Shown: positions 1-9,561, counted from the first letter of the stretch. The stretch: 64,000 nt of DNA from Clostridia bacterium (GCA_017512025.1 JAFWHH010000008.1:186001-250000), one strand, 5' to 3'. The notes: a model not told the origin generated them from the sequence alone. Program-made: numbers and translations.

Positions 1-1153
1 ATTCTTCTTCAGAAGATTCTACTTCTTCTGGAACTTCTTCAACATCTTCAGCCTCAGTATCTTGACCTTCAGCTAGGATTTGTCTAAATTGTGATTCGCT
101 CTTGATATCAATTTTCCAGTTAGTTAACTTAGCAGCTAATCTAACATTTTGTCCTGATTTACCAATTGCTAATGATAATTGATCATCTGGAACAATAACT
201 TGAGCAAATTTTTCTTCCTCATTAATATCAACAGCTAAAACTTGTGCTGGTAATAATGCTGCTGAAATATATATTGATGGGTCTGCATTCCATTCAATAA
301 CATCAATCTTTTCACCGTTAAGTTCATTTATGATATTTTGAATTCTTATTCCTTTTTGTCCTACACAAGAACCAACTGGGTCGATATTCTCATTTGGAGA
401 ATATACAGCAACTTTACTTCTGCTTCCTGGATCTCTTGAAACACTCTTAAGCTCGATAACACCTTCATATATTTCAGGAATTTCAAGTTCAAATAACTTT
501 CTTACGAAATCTCCATTAGCTCTTGAAATAATAACTTGAGGAGCACCTTTAATTCCTCTTTCAACATTAACAATACAAGCTCTTATCTTATCATTAACTT
601 TGTATGTTTCTGTAGATATTTGCTCTTTAAGTGGCATAACAGCTTCTAATTTTCCTAAGTCAACAACAACTATTCCACCATCAGCTTTTTGGATTAAACC
701 AGAAACGATTTCACCTTTTCTAGCTGAGAACTCATCAAATAATACATTTCTTGAAGCTTCTCTTATTTTTTGGATAATAACTTGTTTAGCTGTTTGAGCT
801 GCAATTCTGCCAAAGTCTCTTGGAATGATTTCTTCTTGAGCTATATCTCCAATGTTTAATTTCTTGCTAATTTTACGAGCTGCTTCTAAATTGATTTCTA
901 ACTTATCATCTTCAACTTTTTCAACAACTGTTTTTTCTGCATAAACATGAACTTCTCCAGTTTCTGCGTTCATTGTAACTTTAACATTGTCTGAATTTGA
1001 ATCATAATTTCTCTTGTAAGCAGTAACTAATGCTGTCTCAATTGACTCTAGCATGTAGTCCTTCTTAATTCCTTTTTCTTTTTCTAAATCTTCTAATGCT
1101 AAAATCAATTCCTTACTATCTATTAATTTGTTTTGTTTTGAATCCTTCTTCAT
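1..1153 (-). CDS. nusA: Transcription termination/antitermination factor NusA (3' end outside window)
   Basis: NusA binds RNA polymerase and nascent RNA and modulates pausing, termination and antitermination. The reading frame is open from the ATG at 1153 to the window edge, about 384 codons. It shows the N-terminal polymerase-binding region, an S1 domain (around VSGLIQKADGGIVVVDLGKL) and KH domains with the typical GSCVGQKGIRIQ and LAIGKSGQNVRLA loops. The last visible residues are Glu/Ser-rich (EEVPEEVESSEEE), a low-complexity acidic tail. A GGGGGAG ribosome site precedes the start. It lies 16 nt after rimP, the conserved rimP-nusA order of an operon that normally continues into infB, which would lie beyond the left edge. 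Confidence 0.97.
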   Translation of the reverse strand, partial: MKKDSKQNKLIDSKELILALEDLEKEKGIKKDYMLESIETALVTAYKRNYDSNSDNVKVTMNAETGEVHVYAEKTVVEKVEDDKLEINLEAARKISKKLNIGDIAQEEIIPRDFGRIAAQTAKQVIIQKIREASRNVLFDEFSARKGEIVSGLIQKADGGIVVVDLGKLEAVMPLKEQISTETYKVNDKIRACIVNVERGIKGAPQVIISRANGDFVRKLFELEIPEIYEGVIELKSVSRDPGSRSKVAVYSPNENIDPVGSCVGQKGIRIQNIINELNGEKIDVIEWNADPSIYISAALLPAQVLAVDINEEEKFAQVIVPDDQLSLAIGKSGQNVRLAAKLTNWKIDIKSESQFRQILAEGQDTEAEDVEEVPEEVESSEEE

Positions 1154-1169
1154 TTTTCTTAACTCCCCC

Positions 1170-1637
1170 TTAATTATTCCAATCATAAAATTTCTTAATT
1201 AGTGAAATATTTTTTCTTTCAATTTCAATATTTGATTCATCCTCTAATTTTAAACTTAAATTTTCATCATCGAAATTAACAAGCTCTCCAACAAATTCTT
1301 TAGAACCATCTATTGGCTTAAATAATTTAACTGTAATAAGCTCTCCAATATTTTCTTTAAGATGTTTATCTTTTCTAATCATCTTTTCAACTCCTGTAGA
1401 TGATACCTCAAGAAAATATTGCTCCTTGATGTAATCTTCTTCATCAAGAACATCAGTGATTGCATTGTTAACTGTTTCACAATCATTTAGGTCTATCTCT
1501 CCATTTTCTTTTTCAATAAAGATTCTTAAGAAATAGTCTTTACCTTCTTTAACATATTGAACATCATATAGCTTGTACCCTAAATCAGTTATAATTCCAG
1601 ATACTCTACTTTCAATTTTTTCTTCTATATTTGCCAA
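1170..1637 (-). CDS. rimP: Ribosome maturation factor RimP
   Basis: RimP assists late assembly of the 30S subunit. The 155-aa length is normal for the family. The N-terminal domain contains the conserved stretch LGYKLYDVQYVKEG and the central region LEVSSTGVEKM (family LEVSSPG, here with Thr in place of Pro). The C-terminal SH3-like domain ends in IERKNISLIKKFYDW. It is the first gene of the rimP-nusA operon and is preceded by AGGAGGCAG at a proper distance. A promoter at 1710-1738 and a hairpin at 1663-1687 lie in its leader. Confidence 0.96.
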   Translation of the reverse strand: MANIEEKIESRVSGIITDLGYKLYDVQYVKEGKDYFLRIFIEKENGEIDLNDCETVNNAITDVLDEEDYIKEQYFLEVSSTGVEKMIRKDKHLKENIGELITVKLFKPIDGSKEFVGELVNFDDENLSLKLEDESNIEIERKNISLIKKFYDWNN

Positions 1638-1662
1638 TAGACTGCCTCCTTATCTACAATTA

Positions 1663-1687
1663 AAGAGTGGGATTTGCTCCCACTCTT
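1663..1687 (-). other. Hairpin in the rimP-nusA leader or terminator of the upstream gene
   Basis: Perfect 10-bp inverted repeat (AAGAGTGGGA / TCCCACTCTT) with a 5-nt loop. It lies between the predicted rimP promoter and the rimP ribosome site, so it would sit at the 5' end of the operon mRNA. It could equally terminate read-through from the surface-protein gene ending at 1759. The U-tract on the minus strand is weak. Confidence 0.6.
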
Positions 1688-1709
1688 CTGTAATTTCTTA
1701 TGCTTGTTT

Positions 1710-1738
1710 ATTATATCTTGTTTTCCTTTAAAAATCAA
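1710..1738 (-). promoter_or_regulatory. Sigma-A promoter for rimP-nusA
   Basis: On the minus strand TTGATT, a 17-nt spacer and a perfect TATAAT are read. It lies about 70 nt upstream of rimP and just beyond the end of the surface-protein gene. Confidence 0.7.
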
Positions 1739-1758
1739 GCATTTTTTAATTATTTTAG

Positions 1759-4248
1759 CTATTTTCGAATATTTTTATTTGATTTAATTGTTAAACAAAC
1801 TACAAATAAAGACAAAATAAACATTGTTACATAGAATTCAACAAAATCCGCTGTTTTTATTGATTTTGATTCTTCAACTTTTGCTTCTTTTACTTCCTCT
1901 TTTATCTCTTCTTTCGCATCCTCTTTTGCTTCTTCTTTTTGCTCAGAGTATTTATTTGTTATTACAAATCCATTTGTTCCATCCTCAACAACTGTAGCAG
2001 TATATCCTTCTGCTGTATTAATCTCTTTAATTGTATATATGATTTCATTTCCGTCTCTTTCTGTTATTAAATCACTCCATGTATATTCCCAATTGTTTTC
2101 TTCGTTAAGCTCTATTGTTTCACCATATTTTTCATTATTTGAATATAATTGTACTGTACAGCTTTCAGGTCTTTTGCTATTTGCATTATTATTGTCATCC
2201 CACATCTTTTTTACAGTTATCTCTCTTAGTACTATCGTATTTGTTATATTATAACCATCAATAACTGTACTATATGAATCAACGTGATCTTCCGAAATTG
2301 TGTATGCAATTTCATCGCTTCCATTATATTTTCGTAACCCAGAAAATGTACATTTCCATTCTCCATTGTTATCAGCACTTATATCTTTGCTATCAATAAT
2401 TTCTCCATCTGCTAGAAGATTTACTGTTACGCTTCGTGGTCTTGCTCCTAAGCTATTATCATTGTCAACCCACACCTTATTTACAGATACTTCTGTAGTT
2501 ATAACTTTGTTTTCAAATGTAATATTAAATTCTTCTGTATCATTTGAAACGAATTTATATGCTTTATCATATGTACCCAATTCCGTAGTTTTAGCTTCTG
2601 GAATAGTATATAGCTCTCCATCTGTTATTTCTCCTGCAGAAACACTATTTAAAGTATAATCCTCACGTTTTATCTCTGCAACATAATATGTAGCACTGTT
2701 TGTTGGATTATAATAATTTGACTTTGTATTATCATCCATTTGTACATCAAAATACTTTGTTTCATTTCCAGTTACTTCTACTGTTGATATTAGATTAAAT
2801 TCTGAATCATAAAGGCCAAAAGTAAATGTATCTGTACAAGAATTATCAATATTTCCATTAGAATCTTTTACTATTTTTGTTACTCCTGGTTTCATGTGGT
2901 TTTGGACAGGTCTATTAATTATCATTTTTGTATCCTGTACATATGAATTTGTAACACCATCACCAAATATTATAGAATAGTAGTCATAAGCATTATCAAC
3001 AAATCCTCCATATGAATTTATTCCACGGGTACATGGAGAATACTTGGTTCCTGAAACTATAGAAATTAAACTATCTGCAGAAGCTAATGCTTTTTCCTTA
3101 CCTGATAATTCATAAATTGAAAATTTACTATCTTTATAATAAAAACCATAAGGTCTTTCATCATTAATTATAGTAGCAGGATATAGAATTGTAGCTTTTC
3201 CATCAACAGTTGATATTACTCCGCCTTCGTCAGCAGTTTGACCATTCAAAACATAAACATTTGAATATGTTGTTCCTTCAAACTCATACGTATCATAATG
3301 ATCGTATAAAGCAATTTTATCATCATTATAGTAATCTCTTACTACAAAATCAGCATCTGCCACATTTCCGTCTGTTGTTGTTTTATCTATGTTAAATGCA
3401 ATAAATTTTTCTACATACTCAAAATATAACATAACATCGCCACTATCTGGGTATGGCCACGAATCTTTATATGTAACAAAATAGTGAAGATCTTCCATAT
3501 CACTACCAGCACTCATCAAAGCATTTATTTTTGCATAAGTTCCTCCATATGGCAAATTTCCACCAGCTGTATATGAAGATGCTGAGTAACCATATGGCAT
3601 TTCTTGAACAATGGTTCTTTCTCCATCTACAACTTTAACTTTTTCATATTCTCCATCTTTATTGAATGTATAAACATTATTTCCTTCTGAATCTTTTGCA
3701 TAATCAAATTTCAATGGAATAGTATGATTTGACCACCATTGAGTATCTGCTTCACTATTATTTCCAGACCAATCTTTATAATATATATATAGTTTATGTT
3801 TTTGAACAAGTCTAGCCTCCGCATTAATTTCTGCATTATTATCGTTTATAGAGAATGTATCTTGTTCAAAATCCATATACAATTTGTTATCATTTACGTA
3901 TCCAAAAGAAGAGTAGCTAACATACTCAACTCTATAGTTTCCATTTGGAATATCGTGTAGCTCATAATAATAATTATTACCAGATACATTTTGCCATTCA
4001 TCTTTAGTAATAGTTATAGTTTGAAATTCTTCATCTGTATCCGTATTTATTATTTTAAGTACAATTTCATCTAAATAATTATGAGTATCATATCCAGTGC
4101 CATCACCATTACCTAATATAGCATTAATTTTGAGTGTTCCAGTATCACCATCAGCTTTTGCTGAATTGAATACTATAAAACCAATTATCAACATTAGTAC
4201 GACAACTACACCTACTAATATATTTACCTTTTTATTGCGATGTAACAT
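1759..4248 (-). CDS. Cell-wall-anchored surface protein with Cna_B-type repeats
   Basis: Large secreted adhesin- or pilin-like protein (829 aa). The N-terminus is a signal peptide (NILVGVVVVLMLIIGFIVF, cleavage likely after the following SAKA). Residues about 470-600 resemble an FctA/Spy0128-type pilin domain, ending ITFENKV. Two tandem Cna_B-like domains follow, each with a VxKxWxDNxN opening (EVSVNKVWVDNDN, REITVKKMWDDNNN) and an ITN(K/T) close. This layout is typical of proteins with intramolecular isopeptide bonds. A Lys/Glu spacer precedes the motif IKTAD (about residues 797-801), a hydrophobic segment and a basic tail. This looks like a non-LPXTG sortase signal related to the clostridial (S/N)PKTG or VKTGD type. 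No sortase gene is in the window. Confidence 0.82.
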   Translation of the reverse strand: MLHRNKKVNILVGVVVVLMLIIGFIVFNSAKADGDTGTLKINAILGNGDGTGYDTHNYLDEIVLKIINTDTDEEFQTITITKDEWQNVSGNNYYYELHDIPNGNYRVEYVSYSSFGYVNDNKLYMDFEQDTFSINDNNAEINAEARLVQKHKLYIYYKDWSGNNSEADTQWWSNHTIPLKFDYAKDSEGNNVYTFNKDGEYEKVKVVDGERTIVQEMPYGYSASSYTAGGNLPYGGTYAKINALMSAGSDMEDLHYFVTYKDSWPYPDSGDVMLYFEYVEKFIAFNIDKTTTDGNVADADFVVRDYYNDDKIALYDHYDTYEFEGTTYSNVYVLNGQTADEGGVISTVDGKATILYPATIINDERPYGFYYKDSKFSIYELSGKEKALASADSLISIVSGTKYSPCTRGINSYGGFVDNAYDYYSIIFGDGVTNSYVQDTKMIINRPVQNHMKPGVTKIVKDSNGNIDNSCTDTFTFGLYDSEFNLISTVEVTGNETKYFDVQMDDNTKSNYYNPTNSATYYVAEIKREDYTLNSVSAGEITDGELYTIPEAKTTELGTYDKAYKFVSNDTEEFNITFENKVITTEVSVNKVWVDNDNSLGARPRSVTVNLLADGEIIDSKDISADNNGEWKCTFSGLRKYNGSDEIAYTISEDHVDSYSTVIDGYNITNTIVLREITVKKMWDDNNNANSKRPESCTVQLYSNNEKYGETIELNEENNWEYTWSDLITERDGNEIIYTIKEINTAEGYTATVVEDGTNGFVITNKYSEQKEEAKEDAKEEIKEEVKEAKVEESKSIKTADFVEFYVTMFILSLFVVCLTIKSNKNIRK

Positions 4249-4316
4249 ATTTTTATCTCCTTTTCTTTTGTTTTTTTCATATTAATTTTAGCATATATTT
4301 CTTTTATTTTAAATAT

Positions 4317-4817
4317 TTATTCCCAAAAATAATCACTTGTTTCTTTTAAACCATCAAACTCAATTTGTCTTAAAATCTCATATGTTATAATAGCTACAGA
4401 ATTTGATAAATTAAGTGATCTTAATGTATTTCTCATTGGAATTCTAATTGTATTTTCTATATATTTTTGTAATAAATCTTCTGGAAGACCTTTCGTTTCC
4501 TTTCCATATAAAACAAATACTTCATCAAACTTAGAATAATCCACATCTGAATAACAGTGTGTGGCTTTTGTACTTGCAAAAAACATGTTATTCTTCTCTG
4601 GCGGATATTTCTCTAAAAATGCATTTAATGATGAATGCTCTTCTACATCTAATTTGTCCCAATAATCAAGTCCAGATCTTTTTAATGTTCTATCTGTTAT
4701 TTGAAATCCAAGTGGTCTTACTAAATGAAGCTTAGCTCCAGTAATTGCGCAAGTTCTTGCAATATTTCCTGTATTTTGTGGAATCTCTGGTTCCACCATA
4801 ACAATATTTATTTTCAT
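4317..4817 (-). CDS. trmL: tRNA (cytidine/uridine-34 2'-O)-methyltransferase TrmL
   Basis: SPOUT-class methyltransferase that modifies the wobble base of tRNA-Leu species. The signature INIVMVEPEIPQNTGNIAR is at the N-terminus. Further motifs are LVLYGKET-like (FVLYGKETKGLP) and RIPMRNTLRSLNLSNSVAI, which form the knotted SAM-binding site. The ATG at 4817 is preferred because GGAGGA lies 7 nt upstream. A longer frame beginning with TTG at 4832 would start inside that ribosome site. The resulting 166 aa is close to the usual family length. Confidence 0.95.
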   Translation of the reverse strand: MKINIVMVEPEIPQNTGNIARTCAITGAKLHLVRPLGFQITDRTLKRSGLDYWDKLDVEEHSSLNAFLEKYPPEKNNMFFASTKATHCYSDVDYSKFDEVFVLYGKETKGLPEDLLQKYIENTIRIPMRNTLRSLNLSNSVAIITYEILRQIEFDGLKETSDYFWE

Positions 4818-4902
4818 ATAATCTTCCTCCAAAATTGTTATAATTATATCACAGAATCCCTATTATTCAAGCATAAGTATACTTAGTGCTATATTTATAT
4901 AC

Positions 4903-4938
4903 CAAAAGGAACACCCAATACCATGGGTGTTCCTTTTG
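4903..4938. terminator. Strong intrinsic terminator after the GC-rich orphan gene
   Basis: A 13-bp inverted repeat (AAAAGGAACACCC / GGGTGTTCCTTTT) with a short loop. It lies directly after the stop of the minus-strand gene ending at 4956 and is flanked by A and T tracts, so it may work in both directions. Confidence 0.85.
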
Positions 4939-4955
4939 AAAACTTTGTATCTTAG

Positions 4956-5615
4956 TTATGTCATTCTTACGTAGAAACGTTTTGCGTTACCGCTTCCAAC
5001 CGTAAACTTCTCCGACTTCATTGCAACCTTGAATAGTCCCTCTGCATTAGAAATCTGGATACCATCCGCTGTCTTCTTGCAGAATTGGCCACAGTAGATT
5101 TCAAGCAGTCGCTCCGCCTTTTCAAACGAGAGCTTTTGGTTAAGCACCAGCTTTTTGATAAGATCTGCATACTTCCAGTCAATCCTTCTCCCTCTGCCAG
5201 TCTCCATTGGTGCCGTTCTTACCGCATCTTCGATATCATTGTAAATAACATCCACACATTCTACCGAAAGTTCCTGCGACAGAATCAGCTCATTGAGTCT
5301 TTTAGTCGGCATCGGCTTTGCAAGATCATCGTACAGCTTCCAAATTTTCAGGACTTCAGTAATAGTCTCTACCTCATTATGACACCTGTGGTTCAACAAA
5401 GCATCTGCCATTTTTTTAAGATTGAAGCTGATTTCCGCTCTACGATTTATCAAATCCAGTGTACTCTCGCTTTCAAAATCCACGGTAGGCTCTTCAGTCA
5501 CGCAAATGCCAACTTCCAACTTTGCTTTCAACTCGGCATTTTCTCTCCGAAGTGCCTCAATTTCACGCTTGGCTTCTTCGAGCTCTTTTTCAAGCTCACT
5601 GACTGTCTTACTCAT
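4956..5615 (-). CDS. Orphan GC-rich gene: coiled-coil protein of unknown function
   Basis: 219-aa protein that I do not recognise. Residues about 5-35 form a strong coiled coil (SELEKELEEAKREIEALRRE). The rest is mostly helical with a basic C-terminus, and no catalytic motif is visible. Base composition differs from its neighbours: bases 5221-5280 contain 25 G/C of 60, clearly above the flanking genes. It has its own promoter (5699-5727), a structured leader, a good AGGAGG site and its own terminator. It sits alone between trmL and mutS2, so it looks acquired. The initial coiled coil suggests self-assembly or a protein partner, but this is inference. Confidence 0.75.
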   Translation of the reverse strand: MSKTVSELEKELEEAKREIEALRRENAELKAKLEVGICVTEEPTVDFESESTLDLINRRAEISFNLKKMADALLNHRCHNEVETITEVLKIWKLYDDLAKPMPTKRLNELILSQELSVECVDVIYNDIEDAVRTAPMETGRGRRIDWKYADLIKKLVLNQKLSFEKAERLLEIYCGQFCKKTADGIQISNAEGLFKVAMKSEKFTVGSGNAKRFYVRMT

Positions 5616-5627
5616 TAGAACAAACCT

Positions 5628-5698
5628 CCTATGATACTGTATGTTTTCAATGTACCTCGATTTAACGAGTACCGGCGAGACCTTCTCGCACGCGGCTT
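5628..5698 (-). other. Structured GC-rich 5' leader of the orphan gene
   Basis: On the minus strand the leader can fold a stem GCGAGA-AGG-TCTCGC followed by a second stem joining GTACTCG to CGAGGTAC. It ends at the AGGAGG site. The role is unknown; it may stabilise the message or act as a control element. Confidence 0.4.
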
Positions 5699-5727
5699 AT
5701 TATATCATATTATGTAAATCTTTTCAA
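5699..5727 (-). promoter_or_regulatory. Promoter of the orphan gene, shared sequence with 52594-52622
   Basis: Minus strand reads TTGAAA, a 17-nt spacer ending in ATATGA, then TATAAT (TGn extended -10). It matches the promoter at 52594-52622 at 27 of 29 positions. Confidence 0.8.
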
Positions 5728-5764
5728 GTTTGATTTGCTGTACCCTTTATTTTTTCTGATTTTG

Positions 5765-5773
5765 TGGTATAAT
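5765..5773 (+). promoter_or_regulatory. Extended -10 promoter of mutS2
   Basis: TGGTATAAT (TGn plus perfect -10) without a clear -35. Transcription would start near 5780, downstream of the ATG at 5775, which supports the TTG at 5808 as the translation start. Confidence 0.55.
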
Positions 5774-5807
5774 TATGCGTATAAGTTATATTAAAAGGAG
5801 ATTAATT

Positions 5808-8159
5808 TTGGATAAGTATTTAGAAAAATTAGAGCTTAATAAAATAATACAAATAGCTGAAAAATACTGCGTTACAGAAGTTGGTAAAACAAAACTTCAA
5901 AGTCTTACACCATCTTTTGATAAATTAGCAGTATCTCACTTACTTTCAGAAACAAGTCAAACGATAAAACTTATTAGTGGAAGTGGAAATCTGCCATTAT
6001 CACCAATAGATGATTTTGAGTATATCTCAAAGACTTTGGCTGGTAACTTAAGTTTATCTTGTTCAGCTTTATTGTCTTGTGCCCATATTTTAAAGGTATC
6101 AAGAGAATTAAAGAAATATTTTGCAGATAAAGAAGATACTTCTGGTTATGAAAGTATTGAGAATTATTTTAATAATTTATACACAAATAATGCACTTGAG
6201 GATAAAATCTTCAAGTCTATTCTTGATGAAAATACAGTTTCAGATGATGCTTCTTCAGAATTAAAATCTATTAGAAGAAAGAAACAAGCAATTGAATCGT
6301 CAATTAAAGAGAACTTAAATAAAATGATACATTCATCATATTCAAAATATGTTATGGATGCAATTGTTACAATTAGAAATGATAGATATGTTATACCGGT
6401 TAAAATCGAATATAAAGACAATGTAAAAGGATTTGTACATGATACATCATATAGTGGATCAACTGTATTTATAGAACCAATGTCGATATTTGATATGAAT
6501 AATAAGGTTTTGAATTTACAAATAGAAGAAAATATTGAAATTGAGCGTATTTTAAAAGATTTAACAGATAGTATATATCCAATTAAAGAAAATATTATGC
6601 AAGCAGTTGAAGCAATTAGTAATTTAGATTTATTATCTGCTAAAGCAAAATTTTCACTTGAATACGATTGTACAGAGCCAATTATTAATGACGAAAAGAA
6701 AATTGATTTAAAAAAAGCAAGACATCCATTAATAGATAAAAAAGATGTTGTTCCAGTATCAATAGAAATTGGAAAAAGCTATACATCACTTATAATTACT
6801 GGTCCAAATACTGGTGGTAAAACAGTATGCTTAAAAACTACTGGTCTTCTATGCTTAATGGCCTATATTGGACTTCATATTCCAGTAGCTGATGGAAGTA
6901 GTATATATGTTTTTGATAGAGTATTTGCTGATATTGGTGATGAACAAAGTATACAAGAATCATTAAGTACATTTTCATCACACATGTTAAATATTGTTGA
7001 TATATATAATCATGCGACTGAAAACAGCTTAATCTTAGTAGACGAGCTTGGCTCTGGAACAGATCCAGTAGAAGGAGCAAACCTTGCAATAAGTATCTTA
7101 GAATATTTCCATAAATTAGGGGCAATTACACTTGCAACAACTCATTATCCAGAAATTAAGAATTATGCGTTAGTAACAGATGGGTTTGAAAATGCAAGTT
7201 CAGAGTTCGATATTGAAAACTTAAAGCCAACATATAAGCTATTAGTTGGAATTCCAGGAAAAAGTAATGCATTTGCAATTACAAAAAGACTTGGAATTTC
7301 TGATTCAATACTAGACAGAGCGAAATCACTTATGAACTCAGATAATATTAGTATTGAAGAGCTTATTAAAAATATTTACGATGATAAATTAGAGATTGAA
7401 AAAGAAAAAGACAAAATTACTCAAAATTCAAATCAAATTGAAATGCTTAGAAAATCTCTAGAGACTGAACAATCAAATGTTTCAAATAGAGAATCTGAAA
7501 TAATTGAAAAAGCTAAAATTCAAGCAAGAGAAATCTTACTTGATGCAAAAAAAGAAGCAAGTGAGGTTATATCTGAGCTTAATGAAATTGCTGATACCGA
7601 TAGCTTAAAGAAGGCTAATAATGCAAGAAATAGACTAAATCAAGATATTCAAAACACATATAATCAAGATGTACAAGAAGAAAATGATGATACACCAAGT
7701 ATCAACGTACAAATTGGTATGAAAGTTCATGTAAAATCATTAGATCAAGATGGAACAGTACTTAGCAATCCAAATAAATCAAATGAAGTACAAGTTCAAA
7801 TTGGTAGTATGAAAACTAATATAAAGATTAGCAATTTAGAAATATCAGAGAAAGAAAAGACAAAATCAAACAATCAATATAATAACGTATCAAGCAATAG
7901 ATTAAAAGCAAAAACTGCTTCTACGGAAATAAATGTAATTGGACAAACAGTTGATGAAGCAATATTTGTTGTAGATAAATTTTTAGATGATGCAGCACTT
8001 TCACACATTCAAATTGTTAGAATAGTTCATGGAAAAGGAACTGGAAAACTACGTGAAGGAATACATCAATTCTTAAGAAAACATCCACATGTAAATTCAT
8101 TTAGAATTGGAACATTCGGTGAAGGTGAAATGGGTGTTACCGTAGTTGAATTAAAATAA
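5808..8159 (+). CDS. mutS2: Endonuclease MutS2 (recombination suppressor / ribosome rescue factor)
   Basis: MutS2 family ATPase with a C-terminal Smr nuclease domain. The family is linked to suppression of homologous recombination and, in Bacillus, to splitting collided ribosomes. Walker A GPNTGGKT lies near residue 332 and the Walker B/signature DELGSGTDPVEG follows. A long coiled coil comes next and then the Smr domain with HGKGTGKLR near residue 741. The TTG at 5808 is chosen as start because AGGAG lies 7 nt upstream; an in-frame ATG at 5775 has no ribosome site and precedes the likely transcription start. The resulting 783 aa is normal for the family. Confidence 0.95.
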   Translation: MDKYLEKLELNKIIQIAEKYCVTEVGKTKLQSLTPSFDKLAVSHLLSETSQTIKLISGSGNLPLSPIDDFEYISKTLAGNLSLSCSALLSCAHILKVSRELKKYFADKEDTSGYESIENYFNNLYTNNALEDKIFKSILDENTVSDDASSELKSIRRKKQAIESSIKENLNKMIHSSYSKYVMDAIVTIRNDRYVIPVKIEYKDNVKGFVHDTSYSGSTVFIEPMSIFDMNNKVLNLQIEENIEIERILKDLTDSIYPIKENIMQAVEAISNLDLLSAKAKFSLEYDCTEPIINDEKKIDLKKARHPLIDKKDVVPVSIEIGKSYTSLIITGPNTGGKTVCLKTTGLLCLMAYIGLHIPVADGSSIYVFDRVFADIGDEQSIQESLSTFSSHMLNIVDIYNHATENSLILVDELGSGTDPVEGANLAISILEYFHKLGAITLATTHYPEIKNYALVTDGFENASSEFDIENLKPTYKLLVGIPGKSNAFAITKRLGISDSILDRAKSLMNSDNISIEELIKNIYDDKLEIEKEKDKITQNSNQIEMLRKSLETEQSNVSNRESEIIEKAKIQAREILLDAKKEASEVISELNEIADTDSLKKANNARNRLNQDIQNTYNQDVQEENDDTPSINVQIGMKVHVKSLDQDGTVLSNPNKSNEVQVQIGSMKTNIKISNLEISEKEKTKSNNQYNNVSSNRLKAKTASTEINVIGQTVDEAIFVVDKFLDDAALSHIQIVRIVHGKGTGKLREGIHQFLRKHPHVNSFRIGTFGEGEMGVTVVELK

Positions 8160-8167
8160 TAAAAACA

Positions 8168-8200
8168 AAAAAAGTAGAGATAAATCTCTACTTTTTTATT
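8168..8200. terminator. Bidirectional terminator between mutS2 and tuf
   Basis: Stem AAGTAGAGA / TCTCTACTT with a 4-nt loop, flanked by an A tract on the left and a T tract on the right. It serves the convergent mutS2 and tuf genes. Confidence 0.88.
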
Positions 8201-8210
8201 TTACTTATAA

Positions 8211-9413
8211 TTAAGCAATAACGTCAGCAACAACACCTGAACCAACTGTTCTACCACCTTCACGGATAGCGAATCTTAATCCTTTTTCAATAGCGATAGG
8301 TGTGATTAATTCGATTGTCATATCTACGTTATCACCAGGCATACACATTTCTGTTCCTTGTGGTAATTCGATAACACCTGTAACGTCTGTTGTTCTGAAA
8401 TAGAATTGTGGTCTATAGTTTGTGAAGAATGGTGTATGTCTTCCACCTTCTTCTTTAGTTAGAACGTATACTTGTGCTGTGAATTTTGTATGTGGATGAA
8501 TTGTTCCTGGTTTTGCTAAAACTTGTCCTCTTTCAACTTCTTCTCTTTGAATACCTCTTAAAAGAACACCGATGTTATCTCCAGCTTCAGCTTGGTCTAA
8601 TAATTTTCTGAACATTTCTACACCAGTAACAACTGTTTTCTTAGATTCGTTAGCTAAACCAACGATTTCGATTTCGTCTGAAAGTTTAACAACACCTCTT
8701 TCAACTCTACCTGTAACAACTGTTCCTCTACCTGTAATTGTGAATACGTCTTCGATAGGCATTAGGAATGGTTGATCAACTGGTCTTTCTGGAGTTGGGA
8801 TATAGCTATCAACAGCATCCATTAATTCTTTCATTGGAGCATATACAGGATCATTAGGATCTGTAGATGTGCTCTCTAATACTTTTAATGAAGATCCTTT
8901 AACGATTGGAATCTCGTCACCTGGGAAATCATAGCTTGATAATAAGTCTCTAACTTCCATTTCAACTAATTCTAATAATTCTGGATCATCAACCATATCG
9001 CATTTATTTAAGTAAACAACGATATATTTAACACCAACTTGTCTAGCAAGTAGGATGTGCTCTCTTGTTTGAGGCATTGGTCCATCAGCTGCAGAAACAA
9101 CTAATATAGCACCATCCATTTGAGCAGCACCTGTGATCATGTTCTTTACATAGTCAGCATGTCCTGGGCAGTCAACGTGAGCATAGTGTCTGTTATCTGT
9201 CTCATACTCAACGTGAGCAGTATTAATTGTGATTCCTCTTGCTTTCTCTTCTGGAGCACCGTCGATTTGATCGTATGCTTCGAATTTAGCTTTTCCTAAT
9301 AATGATAAATATTTTGTAATAGCAGCTGTTGTAGTTGTTTTACCATGGTCAACGTGTCCGATTGTACCAATGTTAACGTGTGGTTTGGTTCTTTCAAATT
9401 TCTCCTTTGCCAT
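8211..9413 (-). CDS. tuf: Translation elongation factor Tu
   Basis: GTPase that delivers aminoacyl-tRNA to the ribosome. All G-motifs are present: GHVDHGKT (G1), RGITI (G2), DCPGH (G3) and NKCD (G4, family usually NKVD or NKCD). Domains 2 and 3 are complete, ending [11 protein letters not shown]. The 400-aa length is normal. It is the last gene of the str operon but also has its own promoter at 9500-9528. The start is preceded by AGGAGG, 6 nt away. Confidence 0.99.
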   Translation of the reverse strand: MAKEKFERTKPHVNIGTIGHVDHGKTTTTAAITKYLSLLGKAKFEAYDQIDGAPEEKARGITINTAHVEYETDNRHYAHVDCPGHADYVKNMITGAAQMDGAILVVSAADGPMPQTREHILLARQVGVKYIVVYLNKCDMVDDPELLELVEMEVRDLLSSYDFPGDEIPIVKGSSLKVLESTSTDPNDPVYAPMKELMDAVDSYIPTPERPVDQPFLMPIEDVFTITGRGTVVTGRVERGVVKLSDEIEIVGLANESKKTVVTGVEMFRKLLDQAEAGDNIGVLLRGIQREEVERGQVLAKPGTIHPHTKFTAQVYVLTKEEGGRHTPFFTNYRPQFYFRTTDVTGVIELPQGTEMCMPGDNVDMTIELITPIAIEKGLRFAIREGGRTVGSGVVADVIA

Positions 9414-9499
9414 TTTAAAATTCCTCCTTTAATTTTGTACGCTCTTATGTCGTACTATTTATATTTTTTAAAAATTAAAAACGATTTCTCGATACCGCC

Positions 9500-9528
9500 A
9501 TTTTATATCATAAGTTATAAAATTGCAA
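9500..9528 (-). promoter_or_regulatory. Internal promoter for tuf
   Basis: Minus strand reads TTGCAA, a 17-nt spacer and TAAAAT, about 90 nt upstream of tuf. It would allow EF-Tu to be made in excess over the rest of the str operon. Confidence 0.6.
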
Positions 9529-9561
9529 GTATTTTCTTAAATTTAGACCAATATAACGTTG

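Noticed and set aside
5085..5618. 177-aa plus-strand frame opposite the orphan gene at 4956
   Set aside because: Antisense shadow of a well-supported coiled-coil gene; no ribosome site.
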